This document shows positions 1 through 7,053 of a stretch of 32,530 nt of DNA, in pieces. Each line of letters begins with the position of its first letter. Position 1 is the first letter of the stretch. The position numbers and the translations under genes were made by a program. Origin of the DNA: a virus; IMG/VR virus record IMGVR_UViG_3300020281_000085, positions 1 through 32,530 of that record. One strand, 5' to 3'. The notes under the pieces were generated by a model that saw only the letters and a list, made by a program, of their open reading frames with translations, was not told where the DNA came from and did no database searches.

Positions 1-368
1 AGTTGTAATCTACCTAATAAATCACGGGCTGTAGATGCCTTGTTTGCCAGTATAGCAATATTAACATTATCATTAAATATTGCATAATGTAGAAGGTATG
101 ATACAACCGTTGTCGATTTACCAGTCTGCCGAGGCATCTTGCATATATTGAAACGGTTCTCATGGAAATTTTTAATTAATTTTTTCTGGAAAGGATATTG
201 TCTAAAAGGAACTAAACCCTCATCCAGTGATACAATTTTTATATAGTTGTTCGCAAAGTAGACAGGATCGTCTTTACACTTCAAGAACTCTTGAATGTTC
301 TCTTTCGTGAACTCAATCGGTGTATTTGCTTTTTTTAGATTAGGATTACCAAGATAAACTTCACTCAT
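1..368 (-). CDS. gp17: Large terminase subunit gp17, N-terminal part (cut by window edge)
   Basis: Packaging ATPase/nuclease that pumps DNA into the prohead at the portal. Reading from the ATG at 368 to the window edge gives 122 residues. The conserved ATPase start is visible: a Q-motif-like stretch FRQYPFQKKLI (about residues 55-65), then a Walker A loop PRQTGKST (about 79-86), followed by a segment ending AILANKAS that lines up with T4 gp17 (SRQLGKTT, then GILAHKGS). The C-terminal nuclease domain lies beyond position 1. Walker A falls near residue 80, compared with about 160 in T4 gp17, so the N-terminal extension is short. The start codon follows the TGA of the upstream 68-aa gene by one base, so translation is probably coupled. 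An ATG three bases further upstream in another frame stops immediately. Family assignment is secure. Confidence 0.95.
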   Translation of the reverse strand, partial: MSEVYLGNPNLKKANTPIEFTKENIQEFLKCKDDPVYFANNYIKIVSLDEGLVPFRQYPFQKKLIKNFHENRFNICKMPRQTGKSTTVVSYLLHYAIFNDNVNIAILANKASTARDLLGRLQ

Positions 369-369
369 A

Positions 370-576
370 TCATACTGTTTTTACATTTTTATTAGTTTTT
401 TTCTTTGCTAGTGGTATACCTGTTTTGAATTTAAAAAGTTCTTTGGCTCTGTTTTTTATAAAATTATCAATGACGAATGGAGTATTCTTTGGATAATTAG
501 ATTTACCAAACTTAGTAAATTGTTTTGTGGAATAAACAGGATCTGACTCCTCTTGAAATTGTTTAAAAGTTTTCAT
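370..576 (-). CDS. Small basic protein with capsid-targeting-like N-terminus (68 aa)
   Basis: A lysine-rich 68-residue protein of unknown function. I use the ATG at 576, which overlaps the TGA of the 916-aa gene (TGATG) and has AAGGAG 12 bases upstream. The in-frame ATG at 588 sits directly on that AAGGAG, leaving no spacing. The N-terminus MKTFKQFQEE resembles the capsid-targeting peptide of T4 internal proteins II/III (MKTYQEFIAE), which the prohead protease gp21 removes after a [LI]xE-type site. The C-terminus (IPLAKKKT, then VKTV) matches the end of the 66-aa protein at 9163-9363 (LPIAKKKT, then VKSV), so the two are probably paralogues. From this I infer a small head-internal, DNA-associated protein. 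An unrelated packaging accessory role is also possible given its place just before gp17. Confidence 0.75.
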   Translation of the reverse strand: MKTFKQFQEESDPVYSTKQFTKFGKSNYPKNTPFVIDNFIKNRAKELFKFKTGIPLAKKKTNKNVKTV

Positions 577-3326
577 CAGCAATTCCATCTCCTTAGTGCC
601 TTATTAATTCTTGAATCTGGATCCCTTGCAGTTTTTGCAGATGTAAGTCTCTTCTTCATACCTTTCATTCTTCTACAGAACGATAATCTTCTTTTTGCGT
701 CTTTAGAACCTTTCTTTAATTTTTTAGGATCTTTTGTGACTGCAGTTTTTAATTTAGAACCAGGATTCTCACGACGATACGCCTTGACTGCCTTTTTACT
801 TAAACCATCAGTCTTATCTTTACGATTGACCTTTTGCCAATCCTCACCCAACTCTGTTCTCCAATCATATGATGACATTAAATTAGGTTTATCTTCTTTT
901 TTATTTTTTTTATTTTTATCTATATTTTTTTGAATTTTTTTAATTTTATTCTTTTGTGTTTGAGTTAAAGGTTCCGTTTTTGCTGGTGGTAAATCATCAG
1001 TAAATGTTCCTGTTGGTCTTTTCTCAACAAATTTTTTCTTAATTGGTGTTGACGATCCACCAATATATTTGTCAAAATCAATCTTTTTTTGAAGATTTAC
1101 TTTTACAGGTGTTGTACCTTTATTTGGTTTATTTGCTAATTGATTTGCTTTTTTAGTTTGATTAATAATTGATTTAGTTTGAATATTTTGTGAGGTTATC
1201 TTATCAACAGGTTTATACTTAGTTACACCTGAATCAATCATTGATTTAGTTACTTTTGGTTTTTTCTTAGTAAATTGTTTTATAATTTGTTTTGCTACTT
1301 TTTTAACAATTTTCTTTTTGAATCCCTCATCAATACTTGCTTTTTCTTTTAATGGTTTTGCTTTGATTATATCAACAGTTTCAATTTCTGTAAACTTGAT
1401 ATCATCGACATTCCAATCTTGAATTACTAATTCACTTTCAATTGCAGTATTTTCTTCTACCTTTTTCTTCTCAGGTAATCCTTTATGCTTTGTAGATGCA
1501 AAATCTTTTACATCTTTAGTTTTCATACTAACAGCAGCTTTTGCAACCTCTGGTGTAGATGCCTCACCAGTTCTTTTCGCATTGAGAACTGCACCCATAA
1601 ACCTTTGCTGTTTTTTAGATAATGCCTTTTCAGAAACAACATCATCACCTAAATCAACAGAAGCTGCAAGATCTTTATAAGGAGGTTCCTTATATTTTTT
1701 CTCTGTATTCTTTGGTAGTTTTTGACCTTTGATATAATTACCAAAGTTACCGTGAACTAGTTTCTCATCTAAAGAAGAAGTTTCGACCTCTAACTCCTCC
1801 TTCTTAGTCTTTTTTACGCAGTTTGGATACCTCTTACCAAACATTGTCTTCATACCTTTCTTCTCATAACCTTTCCAACACTTTTCATCAAGTTCTTGTC
1901 TCCAATTGCTTTTATTCTCTTTTATCTCTTCATCCTCATGAGGAATTGTATTACCATCAGCATCTTTCTTATGATGCTCAACTATTTCATCTCTCCAACG
2001 ATGATGTGGTGTCTTGTAAACCTTTGCTTCGTATTCAACTTCTTCTTTACGACTGTTACCCCAGTTTGCAGCACCTACTTTACGACATTTAACTAATGCA
2101 CCTGATGCATATGCACTTGGCCAAACTGAATATCTTGACTTAACTTTATGGTAACAGGCATCTTTTGTACCACTACCTTTTCCTTTCTTATCCTTAACTT
2201 CTGTTAAATCTATTTCTGCTTCTTCTGTGTCTTCTAGAAGTGTATCTCCTACAACTACACCGTTCTCTGCAAACCAACCACGATTTACTTCAACTGCATA
2301 TCTTATTTTACCATCAGGATATACAGGAATCGAACTCATCGGGTCTAATTCTTTGATACTTTCAATTACACCTTCTTCGTTTATAAATGCAATATCAAGA
2401 GGTATGAAAGTATTCTTCATATGGAAAGAATGACGATCAGTATTCTCAAATACAAAGAGCATACCACGATCTTTTTCCAAACTTTCACGGAACATTAGAC
2501 CTAATCTAAATTCTCCATCGTTTTGTGGAACTTCAAGTTGAAGTGGTAATGAGATAAATTCTTCCTTCATTTTCTTTTTCTTTTTAGGTTTGTCAGTTGA
2601 AACATATGTTGGTTTTGCAGCACCAGATTTAGACTGCTGATTTGGATCTGCTTTTTTCTTTCTTCTTGCTGCAGATAATCTCTCTTTCTTACTCATACTT
2701 GCTCTCTTTGCAGAAGAAACACATTTAGGTGTTCCCTCACCTGGTTCATCACTGGCACAGGTTCCACCTGTAACCACGTTGACCCATCCACCTTTACCGT
2801 CCTTAGATTTAGAACCCTTAAACCATTTATGAAGTGAACCTTCTTTCATAGTCTTAGGTTTCTTACCTTCTTTTTTCATATTAATAGCAATCGCTGCTTG
2901 TTGAGCAGGACTTACTGCTTCATTCATTTTTTTAGTCTTTTTCTTCATTGAATTAATAAACTTTCGATAAATGGCAGCTTCAGCGGTTTTACCCATCACT
3001 CTCGCTCTTTGCTCCATAGCAATTGCTGCTTGAATTTTATGAGCGTGTGATCGACTTGATTTCCTAATTTTTGCCACACTCGCTTTCGCTGTTGCGACAT
3101 CCTTAAAACCAAGTCCATGAATAGTTCCTTTAGGATCTTCATCAGTATACAAATCAGAATGTTTTTTAGATTTTGCAGGTTGTCCTGCTTTTCTTGGGAT
3201 ACGAGGATTCGATCCCTCTGAGACTAAAAATCCATCTTCACGAACTTTATATCCATCAGGGATAGGTTTACACTTTTTATCAGTGTTACAATAGTATTGT
3301 CCTTTTTTACAGGAAGTCTTTCCCAT
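576..3326 (-). CDS. Lysine-rich multidomain mosaic protein with DUF192 and DUF3008 (916 aa)
   Basis: A string of short cassettes of the kind that occur separately in small marine T4-like phage proteins. In order: a Cys motif (C6, C13, C19; CKKGQYYCNTDKKCKP); a basic helical segment, about 51-135; a WVNVVTGGTC...KC cassette, about 163-225; a DUF192-type domain, about 270-362, with GLMFRESL, GMLFVF, FHMKNTFIPLDIAFI and NRGWFAENGV; a cassette KDACYHKVKSRYSVWPSAYA, about 388-420; a WRQELDEKCWKGYEKKGMKT cassette, about 475-505; a DUF3008-type segment, about 569-618 (SKKQQRFMGAV...DFASTKHKGLP); a lysine-rich linker, about 650-815; and a Lys/Arg-rich C-terminal cassette, about 839-916, ending RRWNC. 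Lysine is about 18% by my count. No signal peptide or membrane segment is seen. It lies between the small and large terminase genes, so a role in the head or with packaged DNA is an inference. The molecular function is unknown. The start is 7 bases after the gp16 stop. Confidence 0.85.
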   Translation of the reverse strand: MGKTSCKKGQYYCNTDKKCKPIPDGYKVREDGFLVSEGSNPRIPRKAGQPAKSKKHSDLYTDEDPKGTIHGLGFKDVATAKASVAKIRKSSRSHAHKIQAAIAMEQRARVMGKTAEAAIYRKFINSMKKKTKKMNEAVSPAQQAAIAINMKKEGKKPKTMKEGSLHKWFKGSKSKDGKGGWVNVVTGGTCASDEPGEGTPKCVSSAKRASMSKKERLSAARRKKKADPNQQSKSGAAKPTYVSTDKPKKKKKMKEEFISLPLQLEVPQNDGEFRLGLMFRESLEKDRGMLFVFENTDRHSFHMKNTFIPLDIAFINEEGVIESIKELDPMSSIPVYPDGKIRYAVEVNRGWFAENGVVVGDTLLEDTEEAEIDLTEVKDKKGKGSGTKDACYHKVKSRYSVWPSAYASGALVKCRKVGAANWGNSRKEEVEYEAKVYKTPHHRWRDEIVEHHKKDADGNTIPHEDEEIKENKSNWRQELDEKCWKGYEKKGMKTMFGKRYPNCVKKTKKEELEVETSSLDEKLVHGNFGNYIKGQKLPKNTEKKYKEPPYKDLAASVDLGDDVVSEKALSKKQQRFMGAVLNAKRTGEASTPEVAKAAVSMKTKDVKDFASTKHKGLPEKKKVEENTAIESELVIQDWNVDDIKFTEIETVDIIKAKPLKEKASIDEGFKKKIVKKVAKQIIKQFTKKKPKVTKSMIDSGVTKYKPVDKITSQNIQTKSIINQTKKANQLANKPNKGTTPVKVNLQKKIDFDKYIGGSSTPIKKKFVEKRPTGTFTDDLPPAKTEPLTQTQKNKIKKIQKNIDKNKKNKKEDKPNLMSSYDWRTELGEDWQKVNRKDKTDGLSKKAVKAYRRENPGSKLKTAVTKDPKKLKKGSKDAKRRLSFCRRMKGMKKRLTSAKTARDPDSRINKALRRWNC
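589..594 (-). promoter_or_regulatory. Shine-Dalgarno AAGGAG deciding the start of the 68-aa gene
   Basis: AAGGAG on the minus strand ends 12 bases before the ATG at 576 and abuts the alternative ATG at 588 with no spacer. A ribosome bound here would therefore start at 576. The site lies inside the last codons of the 916-aa gene. Confidence 0.6.
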
Positions 3327-3333
3327 CTACAGA

Positions 3334-3765
3334 CTATTCAGAGCTATTATTATTTAGTATTCCATCTTTTAACATTTTTGAAAGTTCACTTGTTGAACCT
3401 ACAAATAAAGCATTATTGGTAACGTTGCTCTGTGGTTTTGCTTTATCTTCATCTATTTCTTTTATTTTTTTATGCAAATCTGCTAATTTATCAGTCGTAT
3501 CTGCAACAGACTTGATTAATTGACCTGCAACTTCATATGCTCTTGGACTTGCAGTTTCTCCTGCAACTTCCATAATACCATTTATTGCCTCTTGACCCTT
3601 CTCGATTAAAGAATAGAGATTACCACGAGTATAATCATAATCCTTACTAACATCATCAGTGAGTTTCTGTATGTTACTTTTTGCTTTATCATTTTTAGTA
3701 ATCGCATTTACTTCAACAGAATCTGTATTGAAAGTATCATTTAATGAGTCATAAGAATCTTTCAT
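3334..3765 (-). CDS. gp16: Small terminase subunit gp16 (143 aa)
   Basis: DNA-recognition and regulatory partner of the large terminase. The central helical region (about residues 45-105, SPRAYEVAGQLIKSVADTTD followed by LHKKI) corresponds to the T4 gp16 coiled-coil core ([20 protein letters not shown], LHKDM). The downstream NNALFVGSTSEL (117-128) matches the NATVFMGSPTEL stretch of T4 gp16. Length is close to T4 gp16 (164 aa), with a shorter N-terminus. The start ATG overlaps the gp15 stop (TAATG), and AGAGGAG lies 10 bases upstream. In T4 this gene adjoins gene 17. Here a 2.75-kb gene and a small gene come between. Confidence 0.9.
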   Translation of the reverse strand: MKDSYDSLNDTFNTDSVEVNAITKNDKAKSNIQKLTDDVSKDYDYTRGNLYSLIEKGQEAINGIMEVAGETASPRAYEVAGQLIKSVADTTDKLADLHKKIKEIDEDKAKPQSNVTNNALFVGSTSELSKMLKDGILNNNSSE

Positions 3766-4616
3766 TAGATATCTACTCCTCTATTAGGTGCAAAATCTTT
3801 ACCATCACCAAAGAATGAACTTGTTTCAGTAAATCCAAAATCATCACCTGGTTCAATAAATGGTGTATCATTAGTATCTATAACATTATCTTCATTATAA
3901 TCCTTTGTAGGTTTAGGAACCACAGTATATCTTTGTTCTCTCTTTGCTGTTCTTGTATTTGTATCTGAGTAGTAATCGACCTGAACTTTGCGAATAAGTC
4001 CCTCTGGAGTTTTTGCAATATGACCAAACATAAAGGTCTTTGCTGTGAATGAGAGTGTGTATATTAATGCTCTTCTTGTTGAAAAATCCCCTTCATAATC
4101 ATCTTGCTGACTAATTGAGTTTAATATCATAGGTATATCTCTTTTTTCACCTATTGATTTGACCAAATCAATTGACATTGTAAATGCTGGTTGAAAGAAA
4201 GGTAATATCTGTTCTAAAATTTGTAGTCCATCATCTTGCAATTTAACTAAGATATTTAATTCAAAACTCAAATTGTAAGGTACAGGCATAAAAACCTTTT
4301 TCATTTTACCACCGTCACTACTATCTGCTGCCTTAAATGTTTGAGTTATACCTGCCTTACGAGTTGCATCATATGAAATATTTGTAATCTCAAAAGACAT
4401 TCTTGGTAATGTAATTTGAGTTGCTTTATTTAATTCTGCTTGTTGTGTAATTCTTGCTAAAAACTTTTGTCTAGGACCATATGCTACGGGAACTTTTATA
4501 TCAGATATATCATTACCTGCTTGGTCTTGATGTCTCACATGAATATCATTAAACAATGTACCAAATGCGATAACTGTCTTTCTAATTATTTCGTGATAAA
4601 AGTAATTTCCTAACAT
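3765..4616 (-). CDS. gp15: Tail sheath stabiliser/terminator gp15 (283 aa)
   Basis: Forms the ring that caps the tail tube and sheath and joins the tail to the neck. The length is close to T4 gp15 (272 aa). Shared landmarks run in the same order: an N-terminal MLGNYFYHEIIRKTVIAFGT (T4 MFGYFYNSSFRRYATLMGD), LPRMSFEI (T4 LPRINLHL), a QILEQILPFFQPAF stretch around 133-146 (T4 QIVEQILPYFQPHF), STRRALIYTLSF (about 179-190) and EGLIRKVQVDYYSD (about 205-218, T4 EGLIRTTYTDFH). The C-terminal 60 residues are acidic and less conserved. The gene overlaps gp14 upstream and gp16 downstream by one base each (TAATG). Confidence 0.93.
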   Translation of the reverse strand: MLGNYFYHEIIRKTVIAFGTLFNDIHVRHQDQAGNDISDIKVPVAYGPRQKFLARITQQAELNKATQITLPRMSFEITNISYDATRKAGITQTFKAADSSDGGKMKKVFMPVPYNLSFELNILVKLQDDGLQILEQILPFFQPAFTMSIDLVKSIGEKRDIPMILNSISQQDDYEGDFSTRRALIYTLSFTAKTFMFGHIAKTPEGLIRKVQVDYYSDTNTRTAKREQRYTVVPKPTKDYNEDNVIDTNDTPFIEPGDDFGFTETSSFFGDGKDFAPNRGVDI

Positions 4617-6028
4617 TAAAATGTACCAAATGGATTAGATTCCGTGAAATCGACAATAGCATCTGCTTCTGTCTCAAATATGTCACCTTCATTATATTTA
4701 TCGGTGGTATCATCCTCATTAAATCTTGAGACACTGTATAATGCTCCTGAAGAAAGTCCTTTTACATCTTCACCAGCAAAGAATCCTGTAATTGTTCCTC
4801 CAATACTAACGTTTGCAATAGAAAGTACGTTTGTATCAGCATCCCAATTTTTGACTCTTGCTTGAGTTCCTGAACGCATCCCCTGAACAACTTCATTGAA
4901 TTCAAAGTTGCCAGCACCATTGATTGTTTCTGGGTCAGATATTGTAACTGTGGGTTGAAGTGTATATCCTTTTCCTGCATTCTGTACAAATATTGATTTA
5001 ATCTCATTAAATCCTCCACTATCAACACCCATAGAAGCAATACCAACCGCCTTATCTGCAGCAGTTCCACCTGCAGGATTAGATACTGTAACTGTTGGTA
5101 CTGTTCCAAAACCAACACCATTATCAGTCATAGTAAATCTTAAAACACCTTGTGCCGAAGTTTCAATTGAACAAGTTGCTGCAGCACCTGTACCACCACC
5201 TCCAGTAATTGTGATAATAGGTGGAGTATTATAATTTGCACCAGTATTTGTCATAAGAATTTTTTCTATTGACCTAACACCTGCTCTTTCTGTTGTAAAA
5301 GCAACTGCAGTTGCATTATCTCCTGCTAAACCACTCGGAGAGGTGCTAATTGAAACTACAGGTGTCCCTGTAAATCCTGAGCCATCATTATTTAAGAATA
5401 TCTCACGAATATATCCTGTTCCAAGAGATACTGTTGCTGTTGCAGTGCGACCAACACCCACTAATTGAAGTGTAGAAATATATCCTTCTTCTTGAACCTG
5501 AGTGTCAATAGCATCAATTGAAGTGTCGATAACTTCGTTCTCATATTCAAATAACTCACACTTAAGTTTGTAAACGTAATTTTTGCCTAATTGGTAGAAA
5601 GGTTCTTCGTGTTCTACAAATTTAACTTCAAATAATCTTTGACCAAGTGGGAAAAATACTAAGTCTCCTTCTCTTGGTCTTGATGCCAAATCTATATTAT
5701 CAGATGCTGACATAAAAGGTGATATAAAATCTTCAAATCTTTCTTTTGAAATAGTTAACTCTACTTCATCTCTTAGACTCATTCCAAATTTTGTTAATAC
5801 ATCACCTGCACCTGAATATCCATCGTATGAATTTACATATGCTTCTAATACAAAATTATCATCAAATTTTGACGATTGAACTTCTTCTATGATTGATTGT
5901 GTATTTACAAACTTACGGGGAATATATGTAATATCTAATCCATATATTTTTAGTTGCTCATTTATAAGATCCTGAACTAATCTTTGTTCAGATTCGGAAC
6001 CTTGTAAAAAGTAAGAGTTTCTTGCCAT
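4616..6028 (-). CDS. gp14: Neck protein gp14 with internal beta-repeat insertion (470 aa)
   Basis: Head-completion (neck) protein that, with gp13, closes the filled capsid. Residues 1-175 follow T4 gp14: ITYIPRKFVNTQSI, EAYVNSYDGYSGAGDVLTKF, GMSLRDEVELTIS, REGDLVFFPLGQRLFEVKFV and EPFYQLGKN (T4 DPFYQLGQN). The C-terminal tail ends ESNPFGTF, close to the ESSPFDNDF tail of T4. Between them, about 205-375, sit four copies of a N-x-G-x-G-[YF]-x3-P-x-[VI]-x-[IV] repeat not found in the 256-aa T4 protein, which explains the extra length. The same repeat type occurs in the 531-, 2503- and 4377-aa proteins of this window. The gene starts 6 bases after the gp13 stop. Confidence 0.93.
   Translation of the reverse strand: MARNSYFLQGSESEQRLVQDLINEQLKIYGLDITYIPRKFVNTQSIIEEVQSSKFDDNFVLEAYVNSYDGYSGAGDVLTKFGMSLRDEVELTISKERFEDFISPFMSASDNIDLASRPREGDLVFFPLGQRLFEVKFVEHEEPFYQLGKNYVYKLKCELFEYENEVIDTSIDAIDTQVQEEGYISTLQLVGVGRTATATVSLGTGYIREIFLNNDGSGFTGTPVVSISTSPSGLAGDNATAVAFTTERAGVRSIEKILMTNTGANYNTPPIITITGGGGTGAAATCSIETSAQGVLRFTMTDNGVGFGTVPTVTVSNPAGGTAADKAVGIASMGVDSGGFNEIKSIFVQNAGKGYTLQPTVTISDPETINGAGNFEFNEVVQGMRSGTQARVKNWDADTNVLSIANVSIGGTITGFFAGEDVKGLSSGALYSVSRFNEDDTTDKYNEGDIFETEADAIVDFTESNPFGTF
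4900..5415 (-). repeat. Four GxGYxxxPxxxI repeats encoded inside gp14
   Basis: Protein-level repeats at about residues 214-235 (NNDGSGFTGTPVVSIS), 260-281 (NTGANYNTPPIITITG), 302-320 (DNGVGFGTVPTVTVSN) and 349-366 (NAGKGYTLQPTVTISD). Each copy is followed by a Gly/Ala-rich run such as GTGAAATCS. They replace the short linker expected between the conserved gp14 N-terminal part and its C-terminal tail. The repeat is clear at protein level. I have not measured DNA identity between copies. Boundaries are approximate. Confidence 0.8.
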
Positions 6029-6034
6029 TATACA

Positions 6035-6874
6035 TTACCCAATAAAATCAAGAGGAGGAGTTTCATATTCCTGCATTCTTTGTTTAATCGAGTCTAAGTC
6101 TCTTATTGCATCATCATATATCTCTCTACCATTTAATTCTATACCACCTGGTAATTTAGTTCCCCTAAACTTAATTAAATTTTGACCCCACTGTCTTTTT
6201 ATTAATGCTGTCAAATATAATTTTACGAATGGATCATTATAAACTTGAGTAAAAGTATCTGGATCAAGAGCACGGAAACAATCTATAACAATAAAATCTT
6301 CTACTTGTTGTGCTCCCCAATCAATATCCAAATATAATCTATCCTGTCTTTGATTAAATCTTATCTGCTTTTCAGTTGTTAATAAATGGTCAATATCTTC
6401 AAGATAAGTTTTTGTCATTGCATATTGCAATAAATTTACGGAGTTGAAATAATATAGATCATTTAAAAATAACTGATATTTGATACTAAACATTCCACCC
6501 GAAATAGAACTCGAATCAAATTTAAATATTTTATTAACACCGATTACGTGGTCTGGGACTGATATAAAATTAGAAGTTTCATAAAAATTACTTGTAACTG
6601 CACCATATCCACTTACATTTTGTGTTCCAGTGCTAGTGACAATTCCTACACCATCTGTTCCTTTTCCTGTGCCTCTATCAATATCCTCTTGAGTAATTTT
6701 ATACTTAAGAAACATTCTCTCAATACCATTATAATGACGCTCATTATAGTACTGAATTGTATCGTCAACTAAATCGTCAACCTGATCATCATCAACATTT
6801 ATTTCCAATACTGGTGCACCCAGTTTACGAAAACAATAGTCGATTAATCCTTGTCTAGTTGATGGTTTAGCCAT
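6035..6874 (-). CDS. gp13: Neck protein gp13 (279 aa)
   Basis: Head-completion protein that binds the portal after packaging and recruits gp14. It has the N-terminus typical of marine T4-like phages: RQGLIDYCFRKLGAPVLEIN (about 8-27), then a run of acidic residues (DDDQVDDLVDD) and a IQYYNERHYNGIE segment. Also seen are ISVPDHVIGVNKIF, an aromatic LNDLYYFN stretch, and a C-terminal LKxLx-type end KLPGGIELNGREIYDDAI. The length is near T4 gp13 (309 aa). The start overlaps the stop of the 58-aa gene (TAATG) and is preceded by AAAGGTG. Adjacent gp14 and gp15 confirm the assignment. Confidence 0.94.
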   Translation of the reverse strand: MAKPSTRQGLIDYCFRKLGAPVLEINVDDDQVDDLVDDTIQYYNERHYNGIERMFLKYKITQEDIDRGTGKGTDGVGIVTSTGTQNVSGYGAVTSNFYETSNFISVPDHVIGVNKIFKFDSSSISGGMFSIKYQLFLNDLYYFNSVNLLQYAMTKTYLEDIDHLLTTEKQIRFNQRQDRLYLDIDWGAQQVEDFIVIDCFRALDPDTFTQVYNDPFVKLYLTALIKRQWGQNLIKFRGTKLPGGIELNGREIYDDAIRDLDSIKQRMQEYETPPLDFIG

Positions 6875-7050
6875 TATTCACCTTTGAGGTTTGCTATTTC
6901 TGCAAGAAGTTCTTGCCTTTCCTTCTCAAAATCGTTTTTTAGAGTTTGTAATTTTGCCTCTAATAATACGTTTTGATTTAATGCTGATGATAATTTTGAA
7001 TTATATAAGTTGACGAGTACATTAACGTCCACTTCATTGTTTTGTTGCAT
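6874..7050 (-). CDS. Small coiled-coil protein (58 aa)
   Basis: A short ORF translated by eye between the 545-aa fibre-like gene and gp13. It starts MQQNNEVDVNVLVNLYNSKL and ends EIANLKGE. The second half (about 20-55) shows leucines and isoleucines at heptad-like spacing among Lys/Glu/Gln, predicting a coiled coil. The ATG at 7050 is 11 bases downstream of GGGGGAA, and its stop overlaps the gp13 start (TAATG). The good ribosome site, tight packing and absence of any other use of this 177-base stretch make it a real gene. Function is unknown. Its place next to gp13 and the fibre gene suggests a structural or chaperone role. Confidence 0.8.
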   Translation of the reverse strand: MQQNNEVDVNVLVNLYNSKLSSALNQNVLLEAKLQTLKNDFEKERQELLAEIANLKGE

Positions 7051-7053
7051 TTT

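Noticed and set aside
577-588. Upstream ATG at 588 (MELLMKTF) as start of the small basic protein
   Set aside because: AAGGAG abuts this ATG with no spacing, while the ATG at 576 has a usable distance, overlaps the upstream stop, and gives the MKTF-QF N-terminus shared with the 66-aa paralogue.
553-933. Plus-strand 126-codon ORF with a hydrophobic, membrane-like translation
   Set aside because: It is antisense to the lysine-rich C-terminal part of the 916-aa gene. Lysine codons read backwards give Phe/Leu, which explains the apparent membrane segments. It has no ribosome site and runs against every other gene.
4762-5121. Minus-strand 119-codon ORF inside gp14, rich in Leu/Gln/Val
   Set aside because: It is an alternate-frame shadow of the gp14 repeat region. 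gp14 is clearly conserved in the other frame, and the shadow has no domain features.
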